Of a stretch of 37,475 bases of DNA, positions 17,817-25,150 are shown in pieces; position 1 is the stretch's first letter, and every line of letters starts with the position of its first letter. A program made the position numbers and the translations under genes. A model generated the notes under the pieces. The model did no database searches. It was not told where the DNA came from and saw only the letters and a program-made list of their open reading frames with translations. The DNA comes from Kiloniellaceae bacterium (GTDB lineage: Bacteria; Pseudomonadota; Alphaproteobacteria; Kiloniellales; J153): positions 1-37,475 of the forward strand of contig JAJFGJ010000011.1 in the NCBI GenBank assembly GCA_021776175.1. The letters are read 5' to 3'.

Positions 17817-17904
17817 GCGCTGGACCGGGCTGGCGCGGTTCACGGCACGAAATCTTTTCGATGCTGGAGCCGGTCCCGGCCCATGCGAAAGCCAAAAGCT
17901 AGAA

Positions 17905-17936
17905 AACGGGGGCAGGTATGTCCCCGTTCTCTATTT
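17905..17936 (+). terminator. Probable Rho-independent terminator
   Basis: AACGGGG (17905-17911) pairs with CCCCGTT (17922-17928) around a ten-base loop, followed by CTCTATTTT. It lies about 90 bases after the lysine-rich gene. The core also resembles a dispersed palindromic repeat, so it may serve both ways. Confidence 0.5.
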
Positions 17937-18066
17937 TAAGATCTAAATTTCGCGTTCTAAATTCCACGGTCTAGAATTCTAAATCCATGGGGTCTTGGGC
18001 ATTGGCCCGCGCGGGCTCGCGGCGCTACCTTGAACCCGTCCACGCGGTACGCGGAAAGGGAAAGCA

Positions 18067-19299
18067 ATGCTCGACGCCCGGATAAACCAGGATCGGCTGT
18101 GGCGCAGCCACATGGCCATGGCAAAGATCGGCGCGACGCCGGGCGGCGGGGTCGGCCGCTTGGCCTTGACCGATCTCGACAAACAAGCGCGCGATCTCTT
18201 CGTGTCCTGGTGCCGGGAGGCGGGCTGCGAGGTGCGCGTCGATCGCCTGGGCAACATCTTCGCCCGGCGCGCGGGAACCGATAGCGGCGCGGCCCCGGTC
18301 ATGACCGGCAGTCACCTCGATACCCAGCCCCTAGGCGGGCGCTTCGACGGCATCTTCGGCGTGCTGGCAGGCTTGGAAGTGGTGCGCGCCCTGAACGATG
18401 CGGGGGCGGCGACCCGGCGGCCCTTGGACATCGTGGTCTGGACCGATGAGGAAGGCGTGCGTTTTCGCACCGGCATCATGGGTTCCGGAGTCTTCTGCGG
18501 CCTTGAGAAACTTGAGGACGCGCTGGCGAAAACGGATGAATCCGGGTGCGGGGTCGCCCATGAACTGGCGCGCATCGGCTACGACGGGGCGGAGCCGGTC
18601 GGCGGCTATCCACTCCATGCCTATTTCGAGGCCCACATCGAGCAAGGCCCGGTTCTGGAGCGAGAGGGCATAGCCGTCGGCGTGGTCGAGGGCGCCCAGG
18701 GCAGCCGCCGTTTCCGCGTGACCGTCGAGGGCGAGGAGGGCCATGCCGGCACCTTGCCCATGACCGGGCGCCGCGACGCCCTCCTGGGCGCGGCGCGCAT
18801 GATCCATGCCATCAACAAGGTCGCTTTCGCGCACGATCCGCTTCCGGTTATCACCGCCGGGGCGATCTTCGTGCGCCCCAACTCGCCCAACACCGTTCCC
18901 GGACAGGCGGTCTTCACCATCGACAGCCGCCATCCCGACGCCGCGACCCTGGCGGCCATCGGCGAGGACATGCACGCCGCCTGCGCCGCCATCGCCAAGG
19001 CCGATAATCTCGCGCTGCACTTCACCCAGACCAGCGACAGCGCACCGGTTGCCTTCGATGCGGCTTGCGTCGATTCAGTGCGCGCCGCCGCCCTGGCCCT
19101 GGGTATTGCTCACCGCGACATCTATTCGGGCGCTGGTCATGACGCCTGCAATCTTAATCATATCGCGCCCACGGGCATGATCTTCGTGCCCTGCGAAGGC
19201 GGCATCAGCCATAACGAAAAGGAAAACGCCAAGCCGGAGGACCTGGCCGCGGGCTGCGCCGTGCTCTTGCGAGTCATGGCCGAATGGGCGGAATCCTGA
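18067..19299 (+). CDS. M20-family Zn amidohydrolase (N-carbamoyl-amino-acid hydrolase / allantoate amidohydrolase)
   Basis: A 410-residue cytoplasmic metallo-hydrolase of the HyuC/AllC group, which cleaves carbamoyl or ureido groups from amino acids or allantoate. Metal ligands are visible: His83 in GSHLDTQP, Asp94 in GGRFDGIFG, Glu128-Glu129 in WTDEEGVRF, His190 in FEAHIEQGPVLE and His382 in GGISHNEKE. The dimerisation/substrate domain lies between (about 210-330). Ribosome site GGAAAGGG precedes the ATG. No hydantoinase, dihydropyrimidinase or allantoin gene is nearby, so the substrate stays open: N-carbamoyl-L-amino acids, beta-ureidopropionate and allantoate are all possible. Confidence 0.88.
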   Translation: MLDARINQDRLWRSHMAMAKIGATPGGGVGRLALTDLDKQARDLFVSWCREAGCEVRVDRLGNIFARRAGTDSGAAPVMTGSHLDTQPLGGRFDGIFGVLAGLEVVRALNDAGAATRRPLDIVVWTDEEGVRFRTGIMGSGVFCGLEKLEDALAKTDESGCGVAHELARIGYDGAEPVGGYPLHAYFEAHIEQGPVLEREGIAVGVVEGAQGSRRFRVTVEGEEGHAGTLPMTGRRDALLGAARMIHAINKVAFAHDPLPVITAGAIFVRPNSPNTVPGQAVFTIDSRHPDAATLAAIGEDMHAACAAIAKADNLALHFTQTSDSAPVAFDAACVDSVRAAALALGIAHRDIYSGAGHDACNLNHIAPTGMIFVPCEGGISHNEKENAKPEDLAAGCAVLLRVMAEWAES

Positions 19300-19466
19300 T
19301 CCGAAGGACCGTTTCCCTGGGCCGGGAACGGGGAAATTGAGGGCGGGGGCGCCATCGGCACCATGGAGTAACCAACCTCTCCGCTCGGATTAACCACAAT
19401 AAAAACATGGACTTAATCGCCCATCGATGAAAAAATACATGGCATCGCAACAGGAAGGGCGAGCCA

Positions 19467-20237
19467 TTGAGAACCATCCTGATTGTAGAAGACGATGAAT
19501 TGAACATGAGAATGTTCAACGAGCTGCTTCGCTCGCACGGTTTCAACACGATTCAATCTCCGGACGGAATGGACACCATGCGGTTGGCGCGGAAGCATCG
19601 CCCCGACCTTGTCGTCATGGACATTCAACTGCCGAAGGTTTCCGGCCTGGAGCATGTAAGGATGTTGAAGGCGGACGAAGATCTGAGGCACATCCCGGTG
19701 CTGGCGGTGACGGCGCTTGCGATGGTGGGGGATAAGGATAGGGCGCTGGAGGTTGGTTGCGACGGCTATCTTACCAAGCCCATCGACATTCTTGAATTCT
19801 TGGACGAGGTAAGGCGGTTCCTAAAAGTGGGGCGCTTCCGTCTGACGGATGCCTTGCACATAGGACATCCCCAAATCGACGCCGAGCACGAGCAACTTGT
19901 GGCGTTGGTAAATGAGGCATTGGATTTCATCGATGCGGGCGACGACAAGGGCTGCGCTGAAAAAATCGATCAATTATCCAAGGCTTTCAAGATCCATCTA
20001 AGAAATGAAGAAAGGATCATGGAGGAACTCGGGTACGGATACGTGGAAGAACACAAACTCGAGCATCTAATGGCGATCGGTAAATTCAGCTTGATGCTGG
20101 AAGATGCTGAACGCACTGGTTATGGAAGCGGTTTCGCCAATGATCTGGTTTCTCTTTTCGCGGACTTCATCGTCAGGGTGGACTTGGGACTCAAGAAGTA
20201 CCTGGAGGATATGAACGGCCGGCCATCGGATCCCTGA
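19467..20237 (+). CDS. Response regulator receiver fused to a hemerythrin domain
   Basis: The first 120 residues are a CheY/DivK-type receiver with acidic pocket Glu8-Asp9-Asp10, phospho-acceptor Asp52 (VVMDIQLP), Thr82 and Lys104 (LTKPID). Residues 128-247 are a bacteriohemerythrin four-helix bundle with di-iron ligands His141, His177, Glu181, His196, His200 and Asp239. The position of the seventh ligand, five residues before the last aspartate, is Phe234 instead of histidine, so iron binding or oxygen chemistry may be altered. The start is TTG at 19467, with AGGAAGGG seven bases upstream; the only nearby upstream ATG (19438) is out of frame. There is no DNA-binding output, so the hemerythrin bundle is probably the output or a second sensor. 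No histidine kinase is adjacent. Confidence 0.88.
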   Translation: MRTILIVEDDELNMRMFNELLRSHGFNTIQSPDGMDTMRLARKHRPDLVVMDIQLPKVSGLEHVRMLKADEDLRHIPVLAVTALAMVGDKDRALEVGCDGYLTKPIDILEFLDEVRRFLKVGRFRLTDALHIGHPQIDAEHEQLVALVNEALDFIDAGDDKGCAEKIDQLSKAFKIHLRNEERIMEELGYGYVEEHKLEHLMAIGKFSLMLEDAERTGYGSGFANDLVSLFADFIVRVDLGLKKYLEDMNGRPSDP

Positions 20238-20363
20238 GCATCGCCCGGCGACCGCCCCCGATCCAAGGAAGCGGTGTATCGGGGATGGGTTCGCAGTTTC
20301 TTAAACGGCGGACGGGCGGCAGCGTATCGTGCCGCATGAGTTACGAGCGCGAAGGAAATTGCT

Positions 20364-20489
20364 CCTCCCTAGATGTCATCCCCGGCCCCCTCGTCACCCT
20401 CGGGCTCGACCCGAGGGTCCATCGAAAAGCCAGCCTCGAACCCCGATGGATTGCCGGATCAAGTCCGGCAATGACCAAGATAGGGAGGG
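20364..20489. repeat. Dispersed palindromic repeat, copy 1
   Basis: Outer arms CCTCCCTA and TAGGGAGG enclose nested hairpins, including GGGCTCGACCC and GCCGGATCAAGTCCGGC (20454-20470). Bases 20391-20460 recur in diverged form at 37099-37166. Sequences of this kind are dispersed in many alphaproteobacterial genomes and generate spurious frames reading VTLGLDPRVH. No gene is called here. Confidence 0.7.
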
Positions 20490-20530
20490 CGGAGAAAAAC
20501 GATGGAGGTAGGATTGTGATTCACGCGTAG

Positions 20531-20557
20531 GGCGCGATAGCGTCAGCGTATCGCGCC
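20531..20557. repeat. Palindromic element with 9-base arms
   Basis: GGCGCGATA (20531-20539) and TATCGCGCC (20549-20557) form a perfect stem around nine bases. It is the second palindrome in the otherwise empty 395-base gap between the hemerythrin gene and the next gene. Confidence 0.6.
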
Positions 20558-20591
20558 GTATGGATTCACTGGGGATACCGGCTTTCATTCG

Positions 20592-20615
20592 GCGGGTTAC
20601 GCTTCGCTAACCCGC
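20592..20615. repeat. Palindromic element with 8-base arms
   Basis: GCGGGTTA (20592-20599) and TAACCCGC (20608-20615) form a perfect stem with an eight-base loop. It lies 18 bases beyond the stop of the minus-strand gene at 20633 and could help end that transcript, although no T-run follows. Confidence 0.6.
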
Positions 20616-20632
20616 ACAACGAGCTACGAACT

Positions 20633-21151
20633 CTATAAATCGGTTGGTCCGAAGTAATCCAATCGTTTTATTTTAACTAACTTCCCGGCGTTGAATTCAA
20701 GCACAAACCAAGCATTTTTACCTGCGATCCCGATGTGCCATCGATCGGATGGATTCAGTCGATCAAAGTCCGAGATTGATAACGGATATCCGACAAAGCG
20801 TTCAGCAGACGTCGTTGGCGCGAGGCCGAGCGGTATAACCGCGAGAATCTTGTGTCCCTGCTGAATCTCGATCGCATGGATCATCGTCTCGAGTTTGCTG
20901 GCGCCGGATGCGAAACCGAAGGCCTCCTCACCGAAGACCGTTTGCGATCGCGTCCATGGCCAATTTGAAAAGTTCATAACCAGCGAATAGAAAAGAAAGA
21001 TAGCGCCGATGAGGACACTGGCCAAGAGACCGAAAAGTAAGTTTCTTATAAACTTCCACACCGGCATAACATCATCCACGAGTTCCAGGAACTCAGCGCT
21101 TAATTCCTTGAGGTGTTGGTTCTGACACCAAACTCCACTTCTCGTTCCCAC
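20633..21151 (-). CDS. Hypothetical single-pass membrane protein
   Basis: A 172-residue protein of unknown family. One membrane helix is clear at about residues 37-58 (LLFGLLASVLIGAIFLFYSLV), with a cytoplasmic N-terminus and about 110 residues outside, including FASGASKLETMIHAIEIQQG and a C-terminal beta stretch WFVLEFNAGKLVKIKRLDYF. The GTG start at 21151 lies two bases after the SpmAB-like stop, suggesting reading straight on from that gene; an ATG at 21067 just before the membrane helix is the main alternative. Its DNA is less GC-rich than its neighbours, which suggests an accessory gene. Confidence 0.6.
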   Translation of the reverse strand: MGTRSGVWCQNQHLKELSAEFLELVDDVMPVWKFIRNLLFGLLASVLIGAIFLFYSLVMNFSNWPWTRSQTVFGEEAFGFASGASKLETMIHAIEIQQGHKILAVIPLGLAPTTSAERFVGYPLSISDFDRLNPSDRWHIGIAGKNAWFVLEFNAGKLVKIKRLDYFGPTDL

Positions 21152-21153
21152 CC

Positions 21154-22497
21154 CTACCCAAACAAAATCGACACCACGACCACGGCGGCGACGATGCCGG
21201 CTAGGTCGGCGGTTAGGCCGGCGGCTAGGGCGTGGCGGATGCGGCGGACTTGGACGGCGCCGAAGTAGACGGCGATGACGTAGAAGGTGGTCTCGGTCGA
21301 GCCTTGCAGGGTGCTGACCAGATAGCCGATGTAGCTGTCGGGTCCGATCGCCGGGTCTTCGATGATCGAGGCGACGATGCCGTAGGCGCCCGAGCCCGAG
21401 AGCGGGCGCAGCAGGGCCATGGACAAGGCCTCGGGCGGCAGGCCGAACAGGCCGGTCACGCTGCCCAGGGGGGTTAGCAAAAGTTCCATGGCGCCGCTGG
21501 CGCGGAACATGCCGACCGCGACCAGGATCGCGACCAGATAGGGAATGATGCGCAGGGCGACCTGGAAGCCGTCCTTGGCGCCCTCGACGAAAACCTCGTA
21601 GGTCGCGACCCCGCGCGCGAGTCCGAAGGTCAGCAAGCCGACCATGAGGCCTGGAATGATCCAGGGCGAAACCTGGCGGCCGTAGAGGAGCATCAAGGGT
21701 ATCAGGCCGAGGATCCCCGCCAGCACCGCCAGGGAAACCCAGGCCGGATATCCCTCAGACGTGTCGGCGTGTAAGGCGGCGCCGGTCTCGTCCTCTGCCT
21801 CGGCGGCGCGCTCTGACGGCCCCTCAATGGAGGGCGCTGCGGCGGTGAAACGCTGATAGAGCTTGCACGCCACGATGGCCACGGCGGTCGAACAGATGGT
21901 CGCGAACAGGGTGGTCGGCAAGATGGCGGCGGGATCGTTCGATCCGGCGGCGGCGCGCAGGGCGATGATCCCGGTCGGCAGGATGGTGACGCTGGAAGTA
22001 TTGATGGCCAGGAACAAGGCCATGGCGTTGGTCGCCGTGCCCTTGTGCGGATTGAGCGAATCGAGCTCCTGCATGGCGCGGATGCCGAAGGGCGTGGCCG
22101 CGTTGCCCAGGCCCAGCACGTTGGCGGAGATGTTCAGGATGATGGCGCCCATGGCCGGGTGATCGGGCGGCACTTCGGGAAACAGGCGCACCATCAAGGG
22201 CCGCACCGTGCGCGCGATGATGACCAGAAGCCCGCCGGCCTCGGCCACCTTCATCAATCCCAGGAACAGGGCCATGACCCCGACCAGGCCGATGGCCAAG
22301 GTGACCGAGGCGCTCGCCGAATCGATCATGGCCAAGGACAGGATTTCCATCGGGGATTTTTCGCCCGCCGCGCCGGCTGGCCAGGTAATCTCACGGTAGC
22401 CCGCGACCGCGAAAGCGAGGGCGACCAGGGCGAAAAAGACAGCGTTCAAGGCACGACTCCAGCCAGTCCGGCATATTGGGCCGGAAGACATCGCCAT
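21154..22497 (-). CDS. Fused SpmA-SpmB nucleoside-recognition-domain membrane protein
   Basis: A 447-residue inner-membrane protein in which both spore maturation proteins are joined: the SpmA half (to about 215) with SLAMIDSASASVTLAIGLVG and ANVLGLGNAATPFGIRAMQ, then a charged linker (SERAAEAEDETG), then the SpmB half with VEGAKDGFQVALRIIPYLVAILVAVGMFR and a terminal GSTETTFYVIAVYFG. Both halves carry the Gate/nucleoside-recognition fold. Fused forms occur in Gram-negative non-sporulating bacteria, where the function is unknown; a transport or envelope role is likely. It has no clear ribosome site at 22497, and starts a few residues downstream are possible. Confidence 0.87.
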   Translation of the reverse strand: MAMSSGPICRTGWSRALNAVFFALVALAFAVAGYREITWPAGAAGEKSPMEILSLAMIDSASASVTLAIGLVGVMALFLGLMKVAEAGGLLVIIARTVRPLMVRLFPEVPPDHPAMGAIILNISANVLGLGNAATPFGIRAMQELDSLNPHKGTATNAMALFLAINTSSVTILPTGIIALRAAAGSNDPAAILPTTLFATICSTAVAIVACKLYQRFTAAAPSIEGPSERAAEAEDETGAALHADTSEGYPAWVSLAVLAGILGLIPLMLLYGRQVSPWIIPGLMVGLLTFGLARGVATYEVFVEGAKDGFQVALRIIPYLVAILVAVGMFRASGAMELLLTPLGSVTGLFGLPPEALSMALLRPLSGSGAYGIVASIIEDPAIGPDSYIGYLVSTLQGSTETTFYVIAVYFGAVQVRRIRHALAAGLTADLAGIVAAVVVVSILFG

Positions 22498-22683
22498 GCT
22501 GAGGGGATTCGCGCCCTAGGGGAAGCGGAAAGCCGGGCCGACCCGTGGGAGAAAAGGCGGCAAATAAACGATTAAGCAACTCGTAGCTACGATGCTAAAC
22601 CTCAACGCGCTTCATCGCCGGCACCGGCCGTCATCATTCTCGGCTGCGGCCGATGGGCGCAGGTCACGCGCCCGGAGGATGCC

Positions 22684-22884
22684 ATGACCAGCCAGACGGA
22701 GTTGTGCATACGCCAGGTAGAAGACTTGTTCGGCGATATTTACGCCGCCGATGAGGTCGAGGTCTGGCTCGACACGCCCCAGCCCCTCCTGGACGACATG
22801 CGGCCTATCGACCTAATCAAGTCGGGGCAGGGGGAAACCGTCGTCAAGGCCGTCAACGAAATTTTAGACGGCATGGCATTTTGA
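22684..22884 (+). CDS. DUF2384 (Xre/MbcA/ParS toxin-binding domain) small protein
   Basis: A 66-residue protein with a good ribosome site (GGAGG) before the ATG. The stretch VEVWLDTPQPLLDDMRPIDL followed by IKSGQGETVVKAVNEILDGM matches the C-terminal toxin-binding domain of Xre/MbcA/ParS antitoxins. The usual N-terminal DNA-binding part is absent and no RES-type toxin is adjacent, so it is either an orphan antitoxin or a domesticated regulator. It ends four bases from the convergent dioxygenase stop. Confidence 0.72.
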   Translation: MTSQTELCIRQVEDLFGDIYAADEVEVWLDTPQPLLDDMRPIDLIKSGQGETVVKAVNEILDGMAF

Positions 22885-22888
22885 ATTC

Positions 22889-23557
22889 TTACTCCGACCA
22901 CATGCGCAGCAGGTTGGAGTAGGTTTTGAACGCGAGATCGGTTTCCGCCTCGTCCGGCGCCAAGGCCGCCATCTTTTTTTGTACCGCCATCATGTCGGCC
23001 AGCATTTCGCGTTGCGCCGCGTCACGCACATAGCTGCGCGCCCAGGTGACTGCGGCCAGGCGCTCACCTTCGGTGACCGGCGCGACTTGGTGCAAGGTGG
23101 CGGAAGGGTAAACCACCGCCGAGCCCGCCGGCAGCTTGACCTCCTGTTCGCCAAAGGGGCTTGAGATTATCAACTCGCCTCCTTCGTAATCGCCGGGACC
23201 GTTCAGGAAGACGGTGATCGAAATATCGCTGCGCACTTTGGGTTTACCGGTCATCAAGGCGTCGTCGACATGCCAGCCGTAACTCATGCCCTTCCGGTAA
23301 CGGCTGATGAGGGGCGGGCGAATCGTGCGCGGCAGGGCCGCGTCCTGAAATTCCCGATTTCGCTTTAGGCCGGCCATGACGATGGATTTTACCTCATCCG
23401 CCTCCGGCGCGTTCTTATCCAGTTGCAGGTTGTTCTTCACCAGCTTGGCGCGATAGCCGGCGGTCAGCTTGCCGTCTTTGAAATTATCCTCGCCGATGGC
23501 CCGGCGGATGGTTTTCAATTCGGCGTACTTGAGCACGTCTGGAATACAAAGAAGCAT
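22889..23557 (-). CDS. PKHD-type Fe(II)/2-oxoglutarate hydroxylase (PiuC/YbiX family)
   Basis: A 222-residue dioxygenase with the iron triad His96 and Asp98 in GWHVDDAL and His156 in SATLHQVAPV, and the 2-oxoglutarate-binding arginine in GERLAAVTW (Arg166). The C-terminal helices (REMLADMMAVQKKMAAL and beyond) are those of PiuC/YbiX proteins. In other bacteria piuC follows a TonB siderophore receptor and responds to iron; no receptor is present here, but fetAB lies 5 kb away. The substrate is unknown for the family. Its start is followed upstream by the unrelated 127-residue gene on the same strand, with four bases between them. Confidence 0.92.
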   Translation of the reverse strand: MLLCIPDVLKYAELKTIRRAIGEDNFKDGKLTAGYRAKLVKNNLQLDKNAPEADEVKSIVMAGLKRNREFQDAALPRTIRPPLISRYRKGMSYGWHVDDALMTGKPKVRSDISITVFLNGPGDYEGGELIISSPFGEQEVKLPAGSAVVYPSATLHQVAPVTEGERLAAVTWARSYVRDAAQREMLADMMAVQKKMAALAPDEAETDLAFKTYSNLLRMWSE

Positions 23558-23561
23558 GGTC

Positions 23562-23945
23562 TCACTTTCCGATTGTCATCCACACACCGTCCAGGTCGCG
23601 GCAGGCCGTGAGATCCCGCGACGCCATTTCGTTACCGGCAATGGCGGATTCGCGGTAGCCGCGGCAGAAATGCCCGGTCTTGATCTTGAAAGTTCGAAGC
23701 GGCATGAAGGTGCCCGAGTTGCCGCTAAGATCGTTGCGCCAATGGCCAAGATCGCCGCTGCGTCGGCTTTCAAGCGTTTCCTGCTTGGTGTTTTCCGCAA
23801 GCTGGCGGTCGGCCGTATTCAAACCCTCGAACACGTCATGGCGCGCGGCCAGGAGTCGCGTCGCTTGAAGGCTCGAACCAATAAGGCCCAGGGCGATAAG
23901 AGAGCCGGCCACGTTGGCGCGGAACGCCCGCCGCGCGGGGGTCAT
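23562..23945 (-). CDS. Small exported/anchored protein with 17-kDa-surface-antigen-like domain
   Basis: A 127-residue protein with a hydrophobic segment at residues 11-30 (signal anchor or uncleaved signal) and an extracytoplasmic domain reading HWRNDLSGNSG, then LRTFKIKTGHFCRGY and LTACRDLDGVW. This is the WRN...RTF...CREY...ACR-DG-W pattern of the 17-kDa outer-membrane antigen domain. The same pattern, with the same 25-residue spacing from Trp to the first Cys, occurs in the C-terminal half of the anti-sigma factor encoded 2.4 kb away. Cys94 and Cys115 could form a disulfide. The ATG overlaps the stop of the Hint gene (ATGA at 23942-23945), so the two are translationally coupled. The function is unknown. 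Confidence 0.78.
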   Translation of the reverse strand: MTPARRAFRANVAGSLIALGLIGSSLQATRLLAARHDVFEGLNTADRQLAENTKQETLESRRSGDLGHWRNDLSGNSGTFMPLRTFKIKTGHFCRGYRESAIAGNEMASRDLTACRDLDGVWMTIGK

Positions 23946-24913
23946 TCCCAGCCCTTCGAAATCGCCGCCGCCTCTTCATCCGGGCTCAGGTCCGGCCCGG
24001 CCTGATCGACGCCGCCGAAGGCATCGCTACCGGAACCGCCGCCGCCGGAACTGCCGGACTCTCCGCTGTCGCCGTCGCCGTCGCTGTCCGAGCCCTCTCC
24101 CTCGCTGCCGCCTTCGCCGCCCTCGCCCTCGCCCTCGCCGCCCTCGCCGCCAGAACCCTCACCTTCGCCGCCTTCGCCACCGCTGCCATCGCCACTGCCG
24201 CCGTCGCCGCTGCCATCGCCGCTTCCGTCGCCGTCGCCGCTTCCGTCGCCATCGCCGTCACCGCTTCCGTCGCCGTCGCCGCCGCCGCCGCCACCCTTGT
24301 TATGGACCAGATAACCGTTCGCGAAATAGCTGTGACCGCCATCAAGCAAAAGGTTGTAAAGCTGCGTCTCCCGCGCCGCCGCCCGCGGCCACAGAGACAG
24401 CAGGGCACGCGGCTCCAGAAATTCTTCCGCCGCGAGAGCCAGATTGCCGGCCGCCTGGAAGACAGGCGCCGGGCGTAAAACCATGAGGCTATCGCCAAGG
24501 CACAAGCGCTCTACCGCCAGTCGCGGATTTTCGTGCGCCGTCGCGGCCGGGTCGATGGAACGCCAACCCCGCGCGGTCATGAATGGATGCTCGGCGGTCA
24601 CAAAGGGCTGGCCGCCGTTAAGGGCATAAAGCAGCCGCTGACCAAGTTTCGGGCGTTCGATGCCGACGACCCGGTTGATCTCTCCATGACCGCCCAGCAC
24701 ATGATCGCCTGGCCGCAGGGCCTCGATCGGACGCTCGCTTCCATCGGCCATGAGCACCCGCGTGCCGGCGATGAAGCAGCACGTCGCTTGCGCCATTTTG
24801 ACGAAAGGCGTGTCCGGAGAGAAATCCGGCGACAGAGGCGCGATTGAAAGACTCAACCCAAGCAGGCTCGTGGTGGCCAGCAGGCGCAATGTCCGATTGT
24901 TCATCTTGAGCAT
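23942..24913 (-). CDS. Exported protein: leader, intein-like Hint domain, acidic Gly-Asp tail
   Basis: With the start at 24913 the protein has 323 residues. Residues 1-43 are a leader with a hydrophobic core (LLATTSLLGLSLSIAPL) and an AQA cleavage-like end. Residues 45-205 are a Hint domain: block A CCFIAGTRVLMADGS with Cys45/46, RPGDHVLG, block B TAEHPF (Thr106, His109) and the closing YFANGYLVHN ending in His204-Asn205. The next residue is Lys, not Cys/Ser/Thr, so cleavage rather than splicing is expected, as in PT-HINT and bacterial intein-like domains. Residues 206-300 are Gly-Asp/Ser/Glu repeats. The final 25 residues are ordinary sequence ending in KGWE. Starts at 24904 or 24991 (GTG) are possible; no strong ribosome site marks any of them. 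Confidence 0.82.
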   Translation of the reverse strand: MLKMNNRTLRLLATTSLLGLSLSIAPLSPDFSPDTPFVKMAQATCCFIAGTRVLMADGSERPIEALRPGDHVLGGHGEINRVVGIERPKLGQRLLYALNGGQPFVTAEHPFMTARGWRSIDPAATAHENPRLAVERLCLGDSLMVLRPAPVFQAAGNLALAAEEFLEPRALLSLWPRAAARETQLYNLLLDGGHSYFANGYLVHNKGGGGGGDGDGSGDGDGDGSGDGDGSGDGSGDGGSGDGSGGEGGEGEGSGGEGGEGEGEGGEGGSEGEGSDSDGDGDSGESGSSGGGGSGSDAFGGVDQAGPDLSPDEEAAAISKGWE

Positions 24914-24990
24914 GGCGCTCGGGTTCCGCTGCTCTGATACTTCTGCCCGGTCGGCACGGATAGTCTCTCCAATACCCAGGATATACAACA

Positions 24991-25064
24991 CCGGGGCGGG
25001 CGGCGACCCGGAATCCGGGGACGCCTTAACCCAAGGTCTAACTTTGGATCTTTACCCGCCCCGG
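24991..25064 (-). other. Predicted three-way-junction structure between the two tail-protein genes
   Basis: On the minus strand, CCGGGGCGGG (25064-25055) pairs perfectly with CCCGCCCCGG (25000-24991). Inside are two hairpins: ATCCAA/TTGGGT with a nine-base loop, and GGCG...CGCC continuing into CCCGG-att-CCGGG. The element lies about 78 bases before the Hint gene start, where a 5' leader or read-through region would be. It has no T-run, so a simple terminator is unlikely. It could also be a mobile palindrome. Confidence 0.5.
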
Positions 25065-25150
25065 CCTAGCGGTTCACCGGGACCAGAAGTGCGAATCGAA
25101 ATGACCGGGGTTGTCATAAGCCGCTCCCTCCCGATTTGCCGGATCCTCTT

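Noticed and set aside
24040..24300. Short repeats considered as a CRISPR array
   Set aside because: The units are 3-9 bases without spacers and code in frame for Gly-Asp residues. No cas gene is present.
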